Positions 5,028-12,703 of a DNA stretch of 15,654 nt are shown piece after piece. Position numbers and translations under genes: made by a program. Under the pieces are notes generated by a model. The model worked only from the letters and a program-made list of their open reading frames with translations. It was not told the origin of the DNA and did no database searches. Source of the stretch: Bilamarchaeum sp050303335 (GTDB lineage Archaea; Micrarchaeota; Micrarchaeia; Anstonellales; Bilamarchaeaceae); assembly GCA_050303335.1 (NCBI GenBank), contig JBNLBN010000026.1:1-15654 (forward strand), in the 5' to 3' direction. Each line of letters starts with the position of its first letter. Position 1 is the stretch's first letter.

Positions 5028-5029
5028 TT

Positions 5030-5036
5030 GATCACC
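5030..5036 (-). promoter_or_regulatory. Shine-Dalgarno GGTGATC deciding the SIMPL gene start
   Basis: The minus strand reads GGTGATC, complementary to the 3' end of archaeal 16S rRNA, two bases before ATG 5027. With transcription starting near 5034-5036 the leader would consist almost only of this motif, so 5027 rather than 5048 is the start. Confidence 0.6.
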
Positions 5037-5056
5037 ACTATACTTCACTATGCCAG

Positions 5057-5064
5057 TTTTTAAA
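5057..5064 (-). promoter_or_regulatory. Box A (TATA) of the SIMPL gene
   Basis: The minus strand reads TTTAAAAA, about 26 nt upstream of the predicted transcript start near 5034. It is separate from the speD box A at 5103-5111 in the same divergent gap. Confidence 0.5.
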
Positions 5065-5102
5065 CAACTCTTTGTTTGTTGCGGTTTTTGCCGAAAAGCA
5101 CC

Positions 5103-5111
5103 TATTTAAAT
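5103..5111 (+). promoter_or_regulatory. Box A (TATA) of speD-speE
   Basis: TATTTAAAT is a near-ideal archaeal box A, centred 27 nt before ATG 5134. It predicts a leaderless speD followed by coupled speE. Confidence 0.65.
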
Positions 5112-5133
5112 TTTTCTGCTCTAACTTTTTCCT

Positions 5134-5532
5134 ATGAGTCGAATTATGGAAAATAACCCCCCAGCCGATGCGCCGGATAAGGTCCTCGGCCAGTTGGTCA
5201 TCGCCGATGCGAGATCCACATACGAGAAGCTCAATGACCCGGATTTCCTGAGGGATTCCATGGTCCAGGCAGCCAAAGCCGGAGGGCTCAATATCCTCGA
5301 TATCGATGTCCACAGGTTTGAGCCACATGGGGTTTCTGCAATACTAGTGTTGATGGAATCACATTTCTCAGTCCATACCTGGCCGGAACACGGCCATTTC
5401 TCGGTCGATATTTTTTCCTGCGGCGACGAGGGAGACGCCTCAAAGGCTATGGAAGAATTTCTTAAACTCATGGAAGCAGAACTGGAAGAGGTGAAGAGAT
5501 TTGAAAGAGGCGTACTTAGAAAAACTGAATAA
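5134..5532 (+). CDS. speD: S-adenosylmethionine decarboxylase proenzyme (prokaryotic class)
   Basis: SpeD makes decarboxylated SAM, the aminopropyl donor for polyamine synthesis, or serves arginine decarboxylation in some archaeal relatives. The 132-aa proenzyme has the self-cleavage block MESHFSVHTWPEH: cleavage between E75 and S76 would leave a pyruvoyl group on S76. H81 and C96 (in DIFSCG) complete the processing and catalytic set, with the same spacing as S63, H68 and C83 of the Thermotoga enzyme. The N-terminus is about 13 aa longer than that protein. The start ATG lies 27 nt after a box A. The downstream speE begins inside this gene, which supports spermidine-type synthesis rather than arginine decarboxylation. 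Confidence 0.95.
   Translation: MSRIMENNPPADAPDKVLGQLVIADARSTYEKLNDPDFLRDSMVQAAKAGGLNILDIDVHRFEPHGVSAILVLMESHFSVHTWPEHGHFSVDIFSCGDEGDASKAMEEFLKLMEAELEEVKRFERGVLRKTE
5487..5494 (+). promoter_or_regulatory. Shine-Dalgarno AGAGGTGA of speE, inside speD
   Basis: GAGGTGA is a strong match to the anti-Shine-Dalgarno and sits 6 nt before TTG 5501. It decides the otherwise doubtful TTG start and the 32-nt overlap of speE with speD. Confidence 0.7.
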
Positions 5533-6385
5533 CGTATATTACAAGCTTGTCGTTCCAGACAGGCTTCTCCATTCTGAAAAGAGCAAATATCAGCAGATCG
5601 ATGTAATCGAGGTAAACGGGAAGAAATCCCTCATGCTTGACAATTTCATGCAGCTTTATACCGGGGATGAATTCATCTACCATGAGATGCTCGGTCATTT
5701 TCCGATATCCCATTCAAAAGATCCAAAAAGGGTTCTGGTTCTTGGTGCCGGGGACGGATTCCTCCTTCGCGAGCTCTTGAAATACAAGGGAATAGAGCAC
5801 ATAACCCTCGTTGATATAGATGAGCGCGTGGTTGAAATGTCAAAGCGTTTCTTCAGGGAGGAGACCAATGACTCATTCAGCGATCCGCGGGTGAACGTCG
5901 TCATTGACGATGCCATGAAATTCGCGGATGAATGCCGGGATGTCTTTGATGTCATCATAATGGACCTGATCGCCTACGAGAGCGGAGCGGAGCTCTACAA
6001 CCGGGACACAGTTAAGAGGTTCTCGAGATTGCTTAAAGCGGGCGGAATCTTCGCCTCCCACGGAGACGATATATCGATGCCAAACTACCTCGGCCTAAAG
6101 CTTTTTGCGACAATCGAGCCGCTCTTCAAGCATTCCAAGGTGACTTCGGCACACGTGCCTTCATTCTGCTGCTCATGGACTTTCATGGTTTTTTCTGACG
6201 AGCCTTTGGAGCGGTGCAATCCTGAAACTGTCCCGACAAAATACTTCAACCCTGATCTTGAATACGGGATTCCCCCTCATCTCGGGCAGAAGCTTGAAGA
6301 GTTCAGGAAAGGCATTTCCAAATATTCGGAAAACGTGATCTTCTGCAAGAAAATTGACCTCGAGGAAATTGAAAAGGCACTCTAA
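5501..6385 (+). CDS. speE: Spermidine synthase-family aminopropyltransferase
   Basis: The 294-aa protein transfers an aminopropyl group from decarboxylated SAM to a diamine. Family marks are SKYQQIDV (28-35), LDNFMQLYTGDEFIYHEM (46-63, with the Y60-H61-E62 block), the nucleotide motif GAGDG (82-86), VDIDERVVEMSK (104-115) and SWTFMVFS (225-232). The usual DxxDP active-site loop reads DLIAY (155-159): the first Asp is kept but the second Asp and the Pro are replaced. This may shift acceptor specificity (putrescine, agmatine or another amine). Translation starts at TTG behind a strong Shine-Dalgarno motif within speD, indicating coupling. The 3' end overlaps the convergent ankyrin gene by 4 nt. 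Confidence 0.9.
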   Translation: MKEAYLEKLNNVYYKLVVPDRLLHSEKSKYQQIDVIEVNGKKSLMLDNFMQLYTGDEFIYHEMLGHFPISHSKDPKRVLVLGAGDGFLLRELLKYKGIEHITLVDIDERVVEMSKRFFREETNDSFSDPRVNVVIDDAMKFADECRDVFDVIIMDLIAYESGAELYNRDTVKRFSRLLKAGGIFASHGDDISMPNYLGLKLFATIEPLFKHSKVTSAHVPSFCCSWTFMVFSDEPLERCNPETVPTKYFNPDLEYGIPPHLGQKLEEFRKGISKYSENVIFCKKIDLEEIEKAL

Positions 6386-7032
6386 TGCCTGGGTTCAAGA
6401 AGATCGGCAATCTCATTGCATCCTTTTTCCCTTGCAATATCGCGTGCAGATTCACCATCATCATTTTGATGGTAAGGGTCAGCGCCTCTTGCAAGCAGTA
6501 ATTTCACTATGCCCGCGCTTTCGTTTTCTACGGCATAGACCAGTGCAGTCTTTCCTTTCTCGTTGATCGCATTTGGTTCAGCCCCATGATTGAGCAATAA
6601 TAATACCATCTCCTCAATTCCGCTTGTTGCAGCATACATCAATGCAGTGCAGCCGTCCTTCCTTCTTGCATTGACATCTACTCCCTGCTCGAGCAGCATG
6701 TTGACGATCCTGACCGACCTGGTGGTGGTTGCCGTCATCAGCGTAGTTGTGCCGGCATTATCCGTGAAATGCGGTTCAGCATGTTTTCTAAGCAATAGTT
6801 CCACTGCAGCCTCGTTACGATTCAACAAAGCGACAGTCAGCGGCCTGATTCCTTTTGGGCCGGCGAAATCGACATCTGCGCCCTCTTTGATCAATTGCAT
6901 TGCCCTTCCGGTGTCCGGATTCTGCATCATTGCAAGAAGCTCTACGCTTAATCTCGTTTTCTCAAAAACCTGGAATTCCCTGCTTGAAGATATTTCCCTA
7001 TTACCCTCTGGAGCTTTTCTTTTCATTGCCAT
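6382..7032 (-). CDS. Ankyrin-repeat protein, 216 aa
   Basis: After a charged 35-residue N-terminus come about five ankyrin repeats of roughly 33 residues (residues about 40-212). Typical signatures are GADVDFAG, DNAGTTTLMTATTT, EQGVDVNARRKDGCTALMYAATSG, NHGAEPNAINEKGKTALVYAVEN and ARGADPYHQNDDGESARDIA. There is no signal peptide or membrane segment, so it is a cytosolic protein-binding scaffold whose partner is unknown. The ATG at 7032 (rather than 7026) lies about 26 nt after a box A at 7055-7062, indicating a leaderless transcript. It sits directly behind the ATP synthase operon, 29 nt after the last gene, so read-through transcription is also possible. Confidence 0.9.
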   Translation of the reverse strand: MAMKRKAPEGNREISSSREFQVFEKTRLSVELLAMMQNPDTGRAMQLIKEGADVDFAGPKGIRPLTVALLNRNEAAVELLLRKHAEPHFTDNAGTTTLMTATTTRSVRIVNMLLEQGVDVNARRKDGCTALMYAATSGIEEMVLLLLNHGAEPNAINEKGKTALVYAVENESAGIVKLLLARGADPYHQNDDGESARDIAREKGCNEIADLLEPRH

Positions 7033-7054
7033 TATACATTATTCTCAAAAAGGG

Positions 7055-7062
7055 TTTAAATT
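7055..7062 (-). promoter_or_regulatory. Box A (TATA) of the ankyrin gene
   Basis: The minus strand reads AATTTAAA, about 26 nt upstream of ATG 7032. Its first base overlaps the stop codon of the HEAT-like gene, so the ankyrin gene can be expressed apart from the ATPase operon. Confidence 0.5.
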
Positions 7063-7487
7063 CAGCATGCATCGGCAGCCCCAGCCGAGACTTTCTGATC
7101 TTCATGGTGTATGAGGCTGGATATGTCAGTAAGCCTTCCTGCTGCCTTGTATGCAACTGCCAGGACCCGCGCAGCCATGTATTTACGGTCATCATCTTCC
7201 AACAGGCCCAGCATGTCGTCCTCTATTATGCTTTCCTTAACGGGCAATTCGCAAAAAATGCCGTCATTAATCATCTTTTCCAATGCACGCAGGGCCTTGA
7301 TAGAAATGCCGACAGAGGAATGTTTTGATATGTTACTTAAATGGACGATATCTTCAAGCCTGGCATTTCCATGGTCATAAATCCCCTTCTGAAGCTCGCT
7401 TTCAATTGTCTTCCTCCTTGGATCCTGATATTCCATGATGCCGCTGGCCTTTGAAAAAGGGGCAATAACCCGTTTCCGCTTCAACAT
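7062..7487 (-). CDS. HEAT-like helical protein in the atpG slot, 141 aa
   Basis: I do not recognise a specific family. The sequence is made of helix pairs resembling HEAT or armadillo repeats: KHSSVGISIKALRALEKMI, DRKYMAARVLAVAYKAAG and HHEDQKVSAGAADAC. The first 20 residues are basic. It starts 2 nt after the atpD stop, so it is the last gene of the ATP synthase operon, where methanogen operons carry atpG. It shows no likeness to the roughly 60-aa AtpG. No Shine-Dalgarno motif precedes ATG 7487; ATG 7436 is a possible internal start. A role in assembly or regulation of the ATPase is inferred from position only. Confidence 0.75.
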   Translation of the reverse strand: MLKRKRVIAPFSKASGIMEYQDPRRKTIESELQKGIYDHGNARLEDIVHLSNISKHSSVGISIKALRALEKMINDGIFCELPVKESIIEDDMLGLLEDDDRKYMAARVLAVAYKAAGRLTDISSLIHHEDQKVSAGAADAC

Positions 7488-7489
7488 AA

Positions 7490-8131
7490 CTATGCTTTTT
7501 CTTTCTCAAGCTTTCTCTTGATCGTCTTAAGCGAAACAAAGCTGTCCCTTTCCATCTCCTCGAGCCTGAACTGGATGTCCTTTTTTGTCTGCTCGAGCTG
7601 GGGGATCACGACGAATTCCAGCGCATTCACCCTTCTCTTGGTCTTCTCTATCTCCAAAATAAGCCTTTTCATGGCAGTCTCGGTTTCTGCAAGCCTGATA
7701 ACCATTTCAAGGATCTCCGAGAAGTCGCCGACAGCATCATCTATCTTCGCACTCGTTCCGGCAATGGAATAGCTGTCAATGTCCATGAAGTAAGTGTTTT
7801 CCAGTTCGGATATGTTTATGTTCGGTATCTTGACGCCCATGACGTTCCTGACCTCAATGTCCACGCTGATGTCCTTTCGCAGGTCAAGGGACACTTTCGA
7901 GAGCTCCTGGATGTTGTGGTAGGTTTCCGCCTTGGCAAGGGATTTATAACCCTTGTTCATCTTGACTGCCAGCTGCCCCCGCAGATCCTTTGCCTTCTTC
8001 ATGATCTTGAAGAATTCAAGGATGAGGGCATCCCTCTTTTGTTTGAGGAGCTTGTGGCCTTTCTGGGCCAGCTTGATCCTGTCCTTGGTCTTGATCAGTT
8101 CCATCCTCGTCGGGTTAACGTCCTGCGCCAT
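7490..8131 (-). CDS. atpD: A-type ATP synthase subunit D
   Basis: This is the central-shaft subunit that couples rotation of the membrane ring to the A3B3 head. The 213-aa length and the N-terminal DVNPTRMELIKTKDRIKLAQKGHKLLKQKRDAL, a long coiled-coil helix, are typical of the V/A-type D family, as is the C-terminal helix with EKTKRRVNALEFVVIPQLEQT. The ATG is preceded by GAGGT (8140-8144). It is separated from atpB by 80 nt, the longest gap in the operon, which holds a strong hairpin. Confidence 0.96.
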   Translation of the reverse strand: MAQDVNPTRMELIKTKDRIKLAQKGHKLLKQKRDALILEFFKIMKKAKDLRGQLAVKMNKGYKSLAKAETYHNIQELSKVSLDLRKDISVDIEVRNVMGVKIPNINISELENTYFMDIDSYSIAGTSAKIDDAVGDFSEILEMVIRLAETETAMKRLILEIEKTKRRVNALEFVVIPQLEQTKKDIQFRLEEMERDSFVSLKTIKRKLEKEKA

Positions 8132-8155
8132 AAAAACCTACCTCTGCTTCTCTTT

Positions 8156-8203
8156 GGCCGGGGAACCGACTCAAAAGAGGCAATTCCCATGTTGGTTCCG
8201 GCC
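8156..8203 (-). promoter_or_regulatory. Stable hairpin between atpB and atpD
   Basis: GGCCGG-AACC pairs with GGTT-CC-CCGGCC in the mRNA (8198-8203 with 8156-8161, and 8194-8197 with 8164-8167), giving 10 base pairs with a 2-nt bulge and a loop of about 26 nt. It fills the 80-nt gap between atpB and atpD. It could be an RNA processing or stability element tuning subunit ratios. It lacks a following T-run, so a terminator is unlikely. Confidence 0.5.
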
Positions 8204-8211
8204 GAGGGAAG

Positions 8212-9594
8212 CTATTCCTTCTCCTCCTCCTTCGGAAGGTACTTTTCAATGTATGACTTCTTGACCCTCTTCAGTTCTTCTTCCGGCAATATCGAGAGGA
8301 GGTCCCATGCTATCGAAAGGGTGTCCTCGATGTTCCTGTTCTCGTATGGTCCCTGCTTCACGAACCTGTCCTCGAACTGGTCTGCAAGCTTCAGGTATTT
8401 CCTGTCAATTGCAGACAATGCCTCTTCACCAACGACTGCACTGAGCGACCTAAGGTCACGGCCGTTTGCATAAGCGGCATAAAGCTGGTCTGATACGCCC
8501 TTGTGGTCCTCCCTTGTCTTGTCCTCTCCGATACCTGAGTTCATAAGCCTTGAGAGGGACGGCAGAACATCGACCGGAGGATAGATATTCTTCCTATGAA
8601 GGTCACGCGAAAGCAGTATCTGCCCTTCTGTGATGTATCCTGTAAGGTCCGGGATAGGGTGCGTCTTGTCATCTCCGGGCATTGTAAGGATCGGAATCTG
8701 CGTAACAGAACCTGTTGATCCCCTGATCCTTCCTGCCCTCTCGTATATCGTAGAAAGATCTGTGTACATGTAACCAGGATATCCACGCCTTCCAGGTACT
8801 TCCTGCCTTGCCGAAGAAATTTCACGAAGCGCTTCGCAGTAGTTCGTAAGGTCTGTAATCAAAGTAAGTACGTGCATTCCCTGTTCATATGCAAGGTATT
8901 CTGCTGTTGTCAGTGCAAGCCTCGGCGTGATGATACGTTCAACAGATGGATCGTCTGCCAGGTTGAGGAACAATACGGCATTCTCAAGGGCTCCCGTCTT
9001 CTCGAAATCCCTCATGAAGAAAGACGCTTCCTCGTGCGTGATACCGATCGCCGCGAATACGACAGCGAATTTCTCCTCCGTTCCCCTCACCTTCGCCTGC
9101 CTTGCAATCTGCACTGTAAGCTGGTTGTGCGGAAGACCTGCTGCCGAGAAGATCGGAAGCTTCTGGCCACGGACAAGTGTGTTCATGCAGTCGACTGTCG
9201 AGACACCTGTCTGGATGAATTCGTTTGGCGATTCACGTGAATACGGGTTGATTGGAAGCCCTGTAATGTCAACTTTTTCCTCAGGGATGATCTTCGGTCC
9301 CTTGTCCCTTGGTTCACCAAGGCCGTTGAATACACGGCCAAGCATGTCAGATGAAAGTCCGAGCCTCATGGTCTCCCCGAGGAATCGTACTGAAGTCTCT
9401 GTGGTTGAGATACCCTCTGTTCCGCCGAATATCTGGACTACCGCGTTCTTTTCAGAAATATCAAGAACCTGCCCCTTTCTCTTTTCCCCTCCGGGAACGA
9501 TAACCTCGACGATCTCGTTGTAACTTACTCCTGATACATCAGAAACAAATACGAGAGGCCCTGCAATCTGGTTGATTGTTTTGTATTCTTTCAT
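8212..9594 (-). CDS. atpB: A-type ATP synthase subunit B
   Basis: The non-catalytic nucleotide-binding subunit that alternates with A in the head. The 460 aa include the start MKEYKTINQIAGPLVFV, the degenerate P-loop region LPIFSAAGLPHNQL, and RRGYPGYMYTDLSTIYERAGR with GSVTQIPILTMPGDDKTHPIPDLTGYITEGQI. All match archaeal AtpB over full length. ATG 9594 is preferred because GGTGAT (9599-9604), which overlaps the atpA stop codon, lies at good spacing. The alternative GTG at 9603 would give three extra residues and a 4-nt overlap with atpA. Confidence 0.97.
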   Translation of the reverse strand: MKEYKTINQIAGPLVFVSDVSGVSYNEIVEVIVPGGEKRKGQVLDISEKNAVVQIFGGTEGISTTETSVRFLGETMRLGLSSDMLGRVFNGLGEPRDKGPKIIPEEKVDITGLPINPYSRESPNEFIQTGVSTVDCMNTLVRGQKLPIFSAAGLPHNQLTVQIARQAKVRGTEEKFAVVFAAIGITHEEASFFMRDFEKTGALENAVLFLNLADDPSVERIITPRLALTTAEYLAYEQGMHVLTLITDLTNYCEALREISSARQEVPGRRGYPGYMYTDLSTIYERAGRIRGSTGSVTQIPILTMPGDDKTHPIPDLTGYITEGQILLSRDLHRKNIYPPVDVLPSLSRLMNSGIGEDKTREDHKGVSDQLYAAYANGRDLRSLSAVVGEEALSAIDRKYLKLADQFEDRFVKQGPYENRNIEDTLSIAWDLLSILPEEELKRVKKSYIEKYLPKEEEKE

Positions 9595-9598
9595 AAAA

Positions 9599-9604
9599 AT
9601 CACC
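9599..9604 (-). promoter_or_regulatory. Shine-Dalgarno GGTGAT of atpB, embedded in the atpA stop
   Basis: The minus strand reads GGTGAT, four or five bases before ATG 9594, and contains the TGA stop of atpA. Termination of atpA and initiation of atpB are thus coupled. Confidence 0.6.
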
Positions 9605-11336
9605 TGATTTTCTCGAAGCTTGAATCTATCTCCTTATGGAGTTTCTCGAAATCCTTCAAGTCCGTAATCTCCTTCATCCTTCCGATCTTAACCCTGATAT
9701 CGAGATCCTGGATCTTCTTCAGCTGGATGCCGAGATCAATCGCATTTTCCGTATTCTCGGAAAACTTCATGATCGACTTGAGCATGAGGTACTGCTTGTC
9801 CAGCTCGCATCTTGCATCCCAGTCAACGAATGCGTTCTGCTGGAGGTAATCCTCCCTAAGCATCTTAGTGACCATGAGGATCGCCTGCTCCCTTTCAGGA
9901 AGGGCGTCCGGACCGACAAGCTGGACCACTTCCTGCAGCTCTGCTTCCTTCTGGAGCATTGCCATGGCCTTTTTCGAGAGAGTAGTGAATTCGGATGATA
10001 CTTCCTTTGCGAAGTAGTCGTCAAGCGAATCCCCGTAAAGGGAATAGCTTTTGAGCCAGTTGATTGCCGGGAAGTGCCTCTTGTATGCAAGCGATGCATC
10101 AAGTGCAAGGAACACCTTCGTAACACGGAGGGTGTTCTGCGAGACCGGCTCGGAAATATCACCGCCCGGAGGAGAAACAGCGCCGATGATTGAAACGGAA
10201 CCGTATCTTTCGGCAGTTGCCCTGCATCTTACACGGCCAGCCCTTTCATAGAATTCCGCCAGCCTTCTTGCAAGGTATGCAGGATATCCTTCCTCACCCG
10301 GCATCTCTTCGAGCCTTCCGCCGATTTCACGCATGGCCTCTGCCCACCTTGATGTGGAATCAGCCATCAATGCTACATCATATCCCATGTCCCTGAAGTA
10401 TTCGGCAATGGTGACTCCAGTGTAAATGGAAGCTTCACGTGCTGCTACAGGCATGTTGGATGTATTTGCAATAAGAACAGTCCTCTGCATCAACGGCTTT
10501 CCTGTGTTAGGGTCCTCAAGATGCGGGAACTCCTTCAGAACCTCTGTCATCTCGTTTCCACGCTCTCCGCATCCGATGTAGACCACGATCTGTGTATCGG
10601 AATACTTTGCAAGCGACTGCTGCGTAACCGTCTTTCCCGAACCGAAAGGACCCGGAATTGCAGCAGTTCCACCCTTTGCAATCGGGAAGAAAGTGTCAAC
10701 GATTCTCTGTCCTGTGATCAATGGAATAACCGGCGGGAATTTTTCTGTAACCGGCCTTGCCTTTCTAACGAACCATTTCTGTGCAAGCCTGATCGGATGC
10801 TTCTTTCCTTCAGATGAGATGGTCCCGATTTCATCCGACACTGTGTATTTTCCTGACTTGATCGAATCAATCTTACCCTCGTGGGTTGCCATGATCCTGT
10901 GTTCAATTAGGTCTGTTTCCTGGACAGTACCAAGGATATCCCCGGCCTTTACCTTGTCCCCTGTTTTTGCGGTTGCCTTGAAGTCCCATTTCTTCTTCTG
11001 ATCAAGGGCAGGTGCCTCGATTCCTCTTGTAATGAATGCGCCGCCAGCCTGTTCTTCAATGACTTTCAACGGCCTCTGAATTCCATCGTAAATACTTTCA
11101 AGAAGGCCTGGACCAAGTTCAACTGAAAGAGGGGCTCCTGTTGATTCCACGGGCTCCCCGGGCATGAGTCCGGAAGTATCCTCGTAAACCTGGATGACTG
11201 AGATATCTCCTACGATCTTGATGATCTCTCCCAATAATTTCTCCTTTCCGACCTTTACAACATCATATAGTCTTGCACCAGGCAGCCTTGCTTCAGCAAC
11301 AGGCCCGCTGATTCTAACGATTTTTCCTTTCATCAT
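9600..11336 (-). CDS. atpA: A-type ATP synthase catalytic subunit A
   Basis: The catalytic subunit hydrolyses or makes ATP. The 578 aa include the N-terminal beta barrel, the non-homologous insert typical of A-type alpha (about residues 110-190), and an intact P-loop GPFGSGKT (229-236). Further marks are CGERGNEMTEVL, SRWAEAMREIGGRLEEMPGEEGYPAYLARR, and SPPGGDISEPVSQNTLRVTKVF. The P-loop, where inteins insert in some archaeal AtpA proteins, is uninterrupted. GGAGGA (11341-11346), overlapping the atpF stop region, precedes tandem ATGs at 11336 and 11333. Confidence 0.98.
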   Translation of the reverse strand: MMKGKIVRISGPVAEARLPGARLYDVVKVGKEKLLGEIIKIVGDISVIQVYEDTSGLMPGEPVESTGAPLSVELGPGLLESIYDGIQRPLKVIEEQAGGAFITRGIEAPALDQKKKWDFKATAKTGDKVKAGDILGTVQETDLIEHRIMATHEGKIDSIKSGKYTVSDEIGTISSEGKKHPIRLAQKWFVRKARPVTEKFPPVIPLITGQRIVDTFFPIAKGGTAAIPGPFGSGKTVTQQSLAKYSDTQIVVYIGCGERGNEMTEVLKEFPHLEDPNTGKPLMQRTVLIANTSNMPVAAREASIYTGVTIAEYFRDMGYDVALMADSTSRWAEAMREIGGRLEEMPGEEGYPAYLARRLAEFYERAGRVRCRATAERYGSVSIIGAVSPPGGDISEPVSQNTLRVTKVFLALDASLAYKRHFPAINWLKSYSLYGDSLDDYFAKEVSSEFTTLSKKAMAMLQKEAELQEVVQLVGPDALPEREQAILMVTKMLREDYLQQNAFVDWDARCELDKQYLMLKSIMKFSENTENAIDLGIQLKKIQDLDIRVKIGRMKEITDLKDFEKLHKEIDSSFEKIR

Positions 11337-11345
11337 AATCTCCTC

Positions 11346-11663
11346 CTAGTTTGCCAGATCAAACCCTAGAGCTCTCTTGATCAGGCTCTTGATCTCATCG
11401 CCTTCGGTACTCTGCCCTGACTTGTCTGGCAGCGGAACGATTACCGGATAGGCGATCGAATCAATCTTCTTCTTCAACCTCCAATCAATCTTACTGATAA
11501 GGTTCTCATCAGTGATTATTATCCCGAATTCCTGGTTCTTTATGGCCTTTTCCAGTTCTTCCTGGAAATTCTCCTCGGTAACCTGTACAGTATCCTCAAG
11601 GCCTGCAAGCCTGAATCCCATCACAAGGGGGCCGTCTCCAAGAACCAATATTTTTGATTTCAT
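11346..11663 (-). CDS. atpF: A-type ATP synthase subunit F
   Basis: A small Rossmann-like central-shaft subunit. The 105 aa begin MKSKILVLGDGPLVMGFRLAGL, the family signature, and include FGIIITDENLISKIDWRLK and PVIVPLPDKSG. ATG 11663 aligns with the usual N-terminus; a GTG at 11672 would overlap the atpC stop by 4 nt (GTGA) and add MRK. There is no clear Shine-Dalgarno motif, so it probably depends on translational coupling with atpC. It is followed by atpA after 9 nt. Confidence 0.94.
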   Translation of the reverse strand: MKSKILVLGDGPLVMGFRLAGLEDTVQVTEENFQEELEKAIKNQEFGIIITDENLISKIDWRLKKKIDSIAYPVIVPLPDKSGQSTEGDEIKSLIKRALGFDLAN

Positions 11664-11668
11664 TTTTC

Positions 11669-12703
11669 TCACACGAGCATTGCTCTAATCTCATTTTCAG
11701 TGAATCCGTATTCCTTTCCCTTCGCAATTTTCCTGAGATTGTTTATTTCCTCCTCCTTGAGGAGAAGGAATCCGATTATTACGCCCAGCGACAGGACCTC
11801 CTTTCCGAATGCGTATTTCTTCATGTTCGCAACCGATCTGTCCAGGGCAATCTCGAGATCCGTAATGGTTGCTTCTGCAGGTACGTCCAGCTTGTGGAAC
11901 TTGTGCCGAACCAGGTTCGCCACCTGCTGGATGTCCTTGGCATCCTTGCAGTGGCCGACAAGTGCGCTGCTCAGCGTCCCGCCTTCTATCAGATCGATCT
12001 CTCTGTTGTGCTTCTTTAGCCTTTCTATGATCATTATGTTTCTTGCATCAATTTCCTTTCTCAGGATGTCCCTGATGTATCCTATCTCCCTTCCACCGAC
12101 TTTGGCAAGAACGTTGTCTATCCTCTTGTATATCTTCGAATCAATATCCGATTCAATGTATGTGAACATGTTCCCCTGGACCTTGATTCCCTCGAATGCA
12201 TCGCCAATTGCGCTTCTCCTTAATTCCCGCAGTATCGTTTCCTCGTCAGATTTCAAGATCTTCTTGAAATCCGATTCCCGCAATCCGCCCACGTTGTAGA
12301 GAAGATGCCTGACCTCGTCATAGCCGCGATCGAGCTTCTTTGCATGGAGCAGGGTCTTGAGGTTGATGAGATCCCATCTGATAAGGAGGGCCCTCAGTGC
12401 CTTGCGGTCCTCTGCAGGGGTGACCTTCACAAGCCTTCTTACGACCCTTGCAAAGTTTTGAGAGGCTGCAGCCGATATTATCGCAGATCCGTCATAATTC
12501 AGTGCAGCATCCGCAAGGTCCTGCTTGTAATCCGTTTTCTGGAGAAGCTCTATCATTGCTTCTACTGAACCAACACGGATCAGCTCGTCCTGAATGGTGC
12601 CCTTGAGAAGCGCACCCTTCATGGCCTTTACCCTTGCGTTCGAGTATCCGTATTTTATTGATCTGCTTTTTGGTATCAATCTTCTTAGTATATCGGCTAG
12701 CAT
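11669..12703 (-). CDS. atpC: A-type ATP synthase subunit C
   Basis: The funnel-shaped connector (V-type d/AC39 family) between the membrane ring and the D-F shaft. At 344 aa it has the usual length and all-helical character, with YGYSNARVKAMKGALLKG at the N-terminus and the AC39-like repeats in the middle (LRALLIRWDLINLKTLLHAK) and near the end (EIALDRSVANMKKYAFGKEVLSLGVIIGFLLLKEEEINNLRKIAKGKE region). The start ATG 12703 overlaps the atpE stop as TGATG, behind GGAGG (12710-12714); the TTG at 12706 is less likely. Confidence 0.94.
   Translation of the reverse strand: MLADILRRLIPKSRSIKYGYSNARVKAMKGALLKGTIQDELIRVGSVEAMIELLQKTDYKQDLADAALNYDGSAIISAAASQNFARVVRRLVKVTPAEDRKALRALLIRWDLINLKTLLHAKKLDRGYDEVRHLLYNVGGLRESDFKKILKSDEETILRELRRSAIGDAFEGIKVQGNMFTYIESDIDSKIYKRIDNVLAKVGGREIGYIRDILRKEIDARNIMIIERLKKHNREIDLIEGGTLSSALVGHCKDAKDIQQVANLVRHKFHKLDVPAEATITDLEIALDRSVANMKKYAFGKEVLSLGVIIGFLLLKEEEINNLRKIAKGKEYGFTENEIRAMLV

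Noticed and set aside
9600..11336. Intein in AtpA
   Set aside because: The P-loop region and the rest of the protein are continuous at normal length (578 aa).
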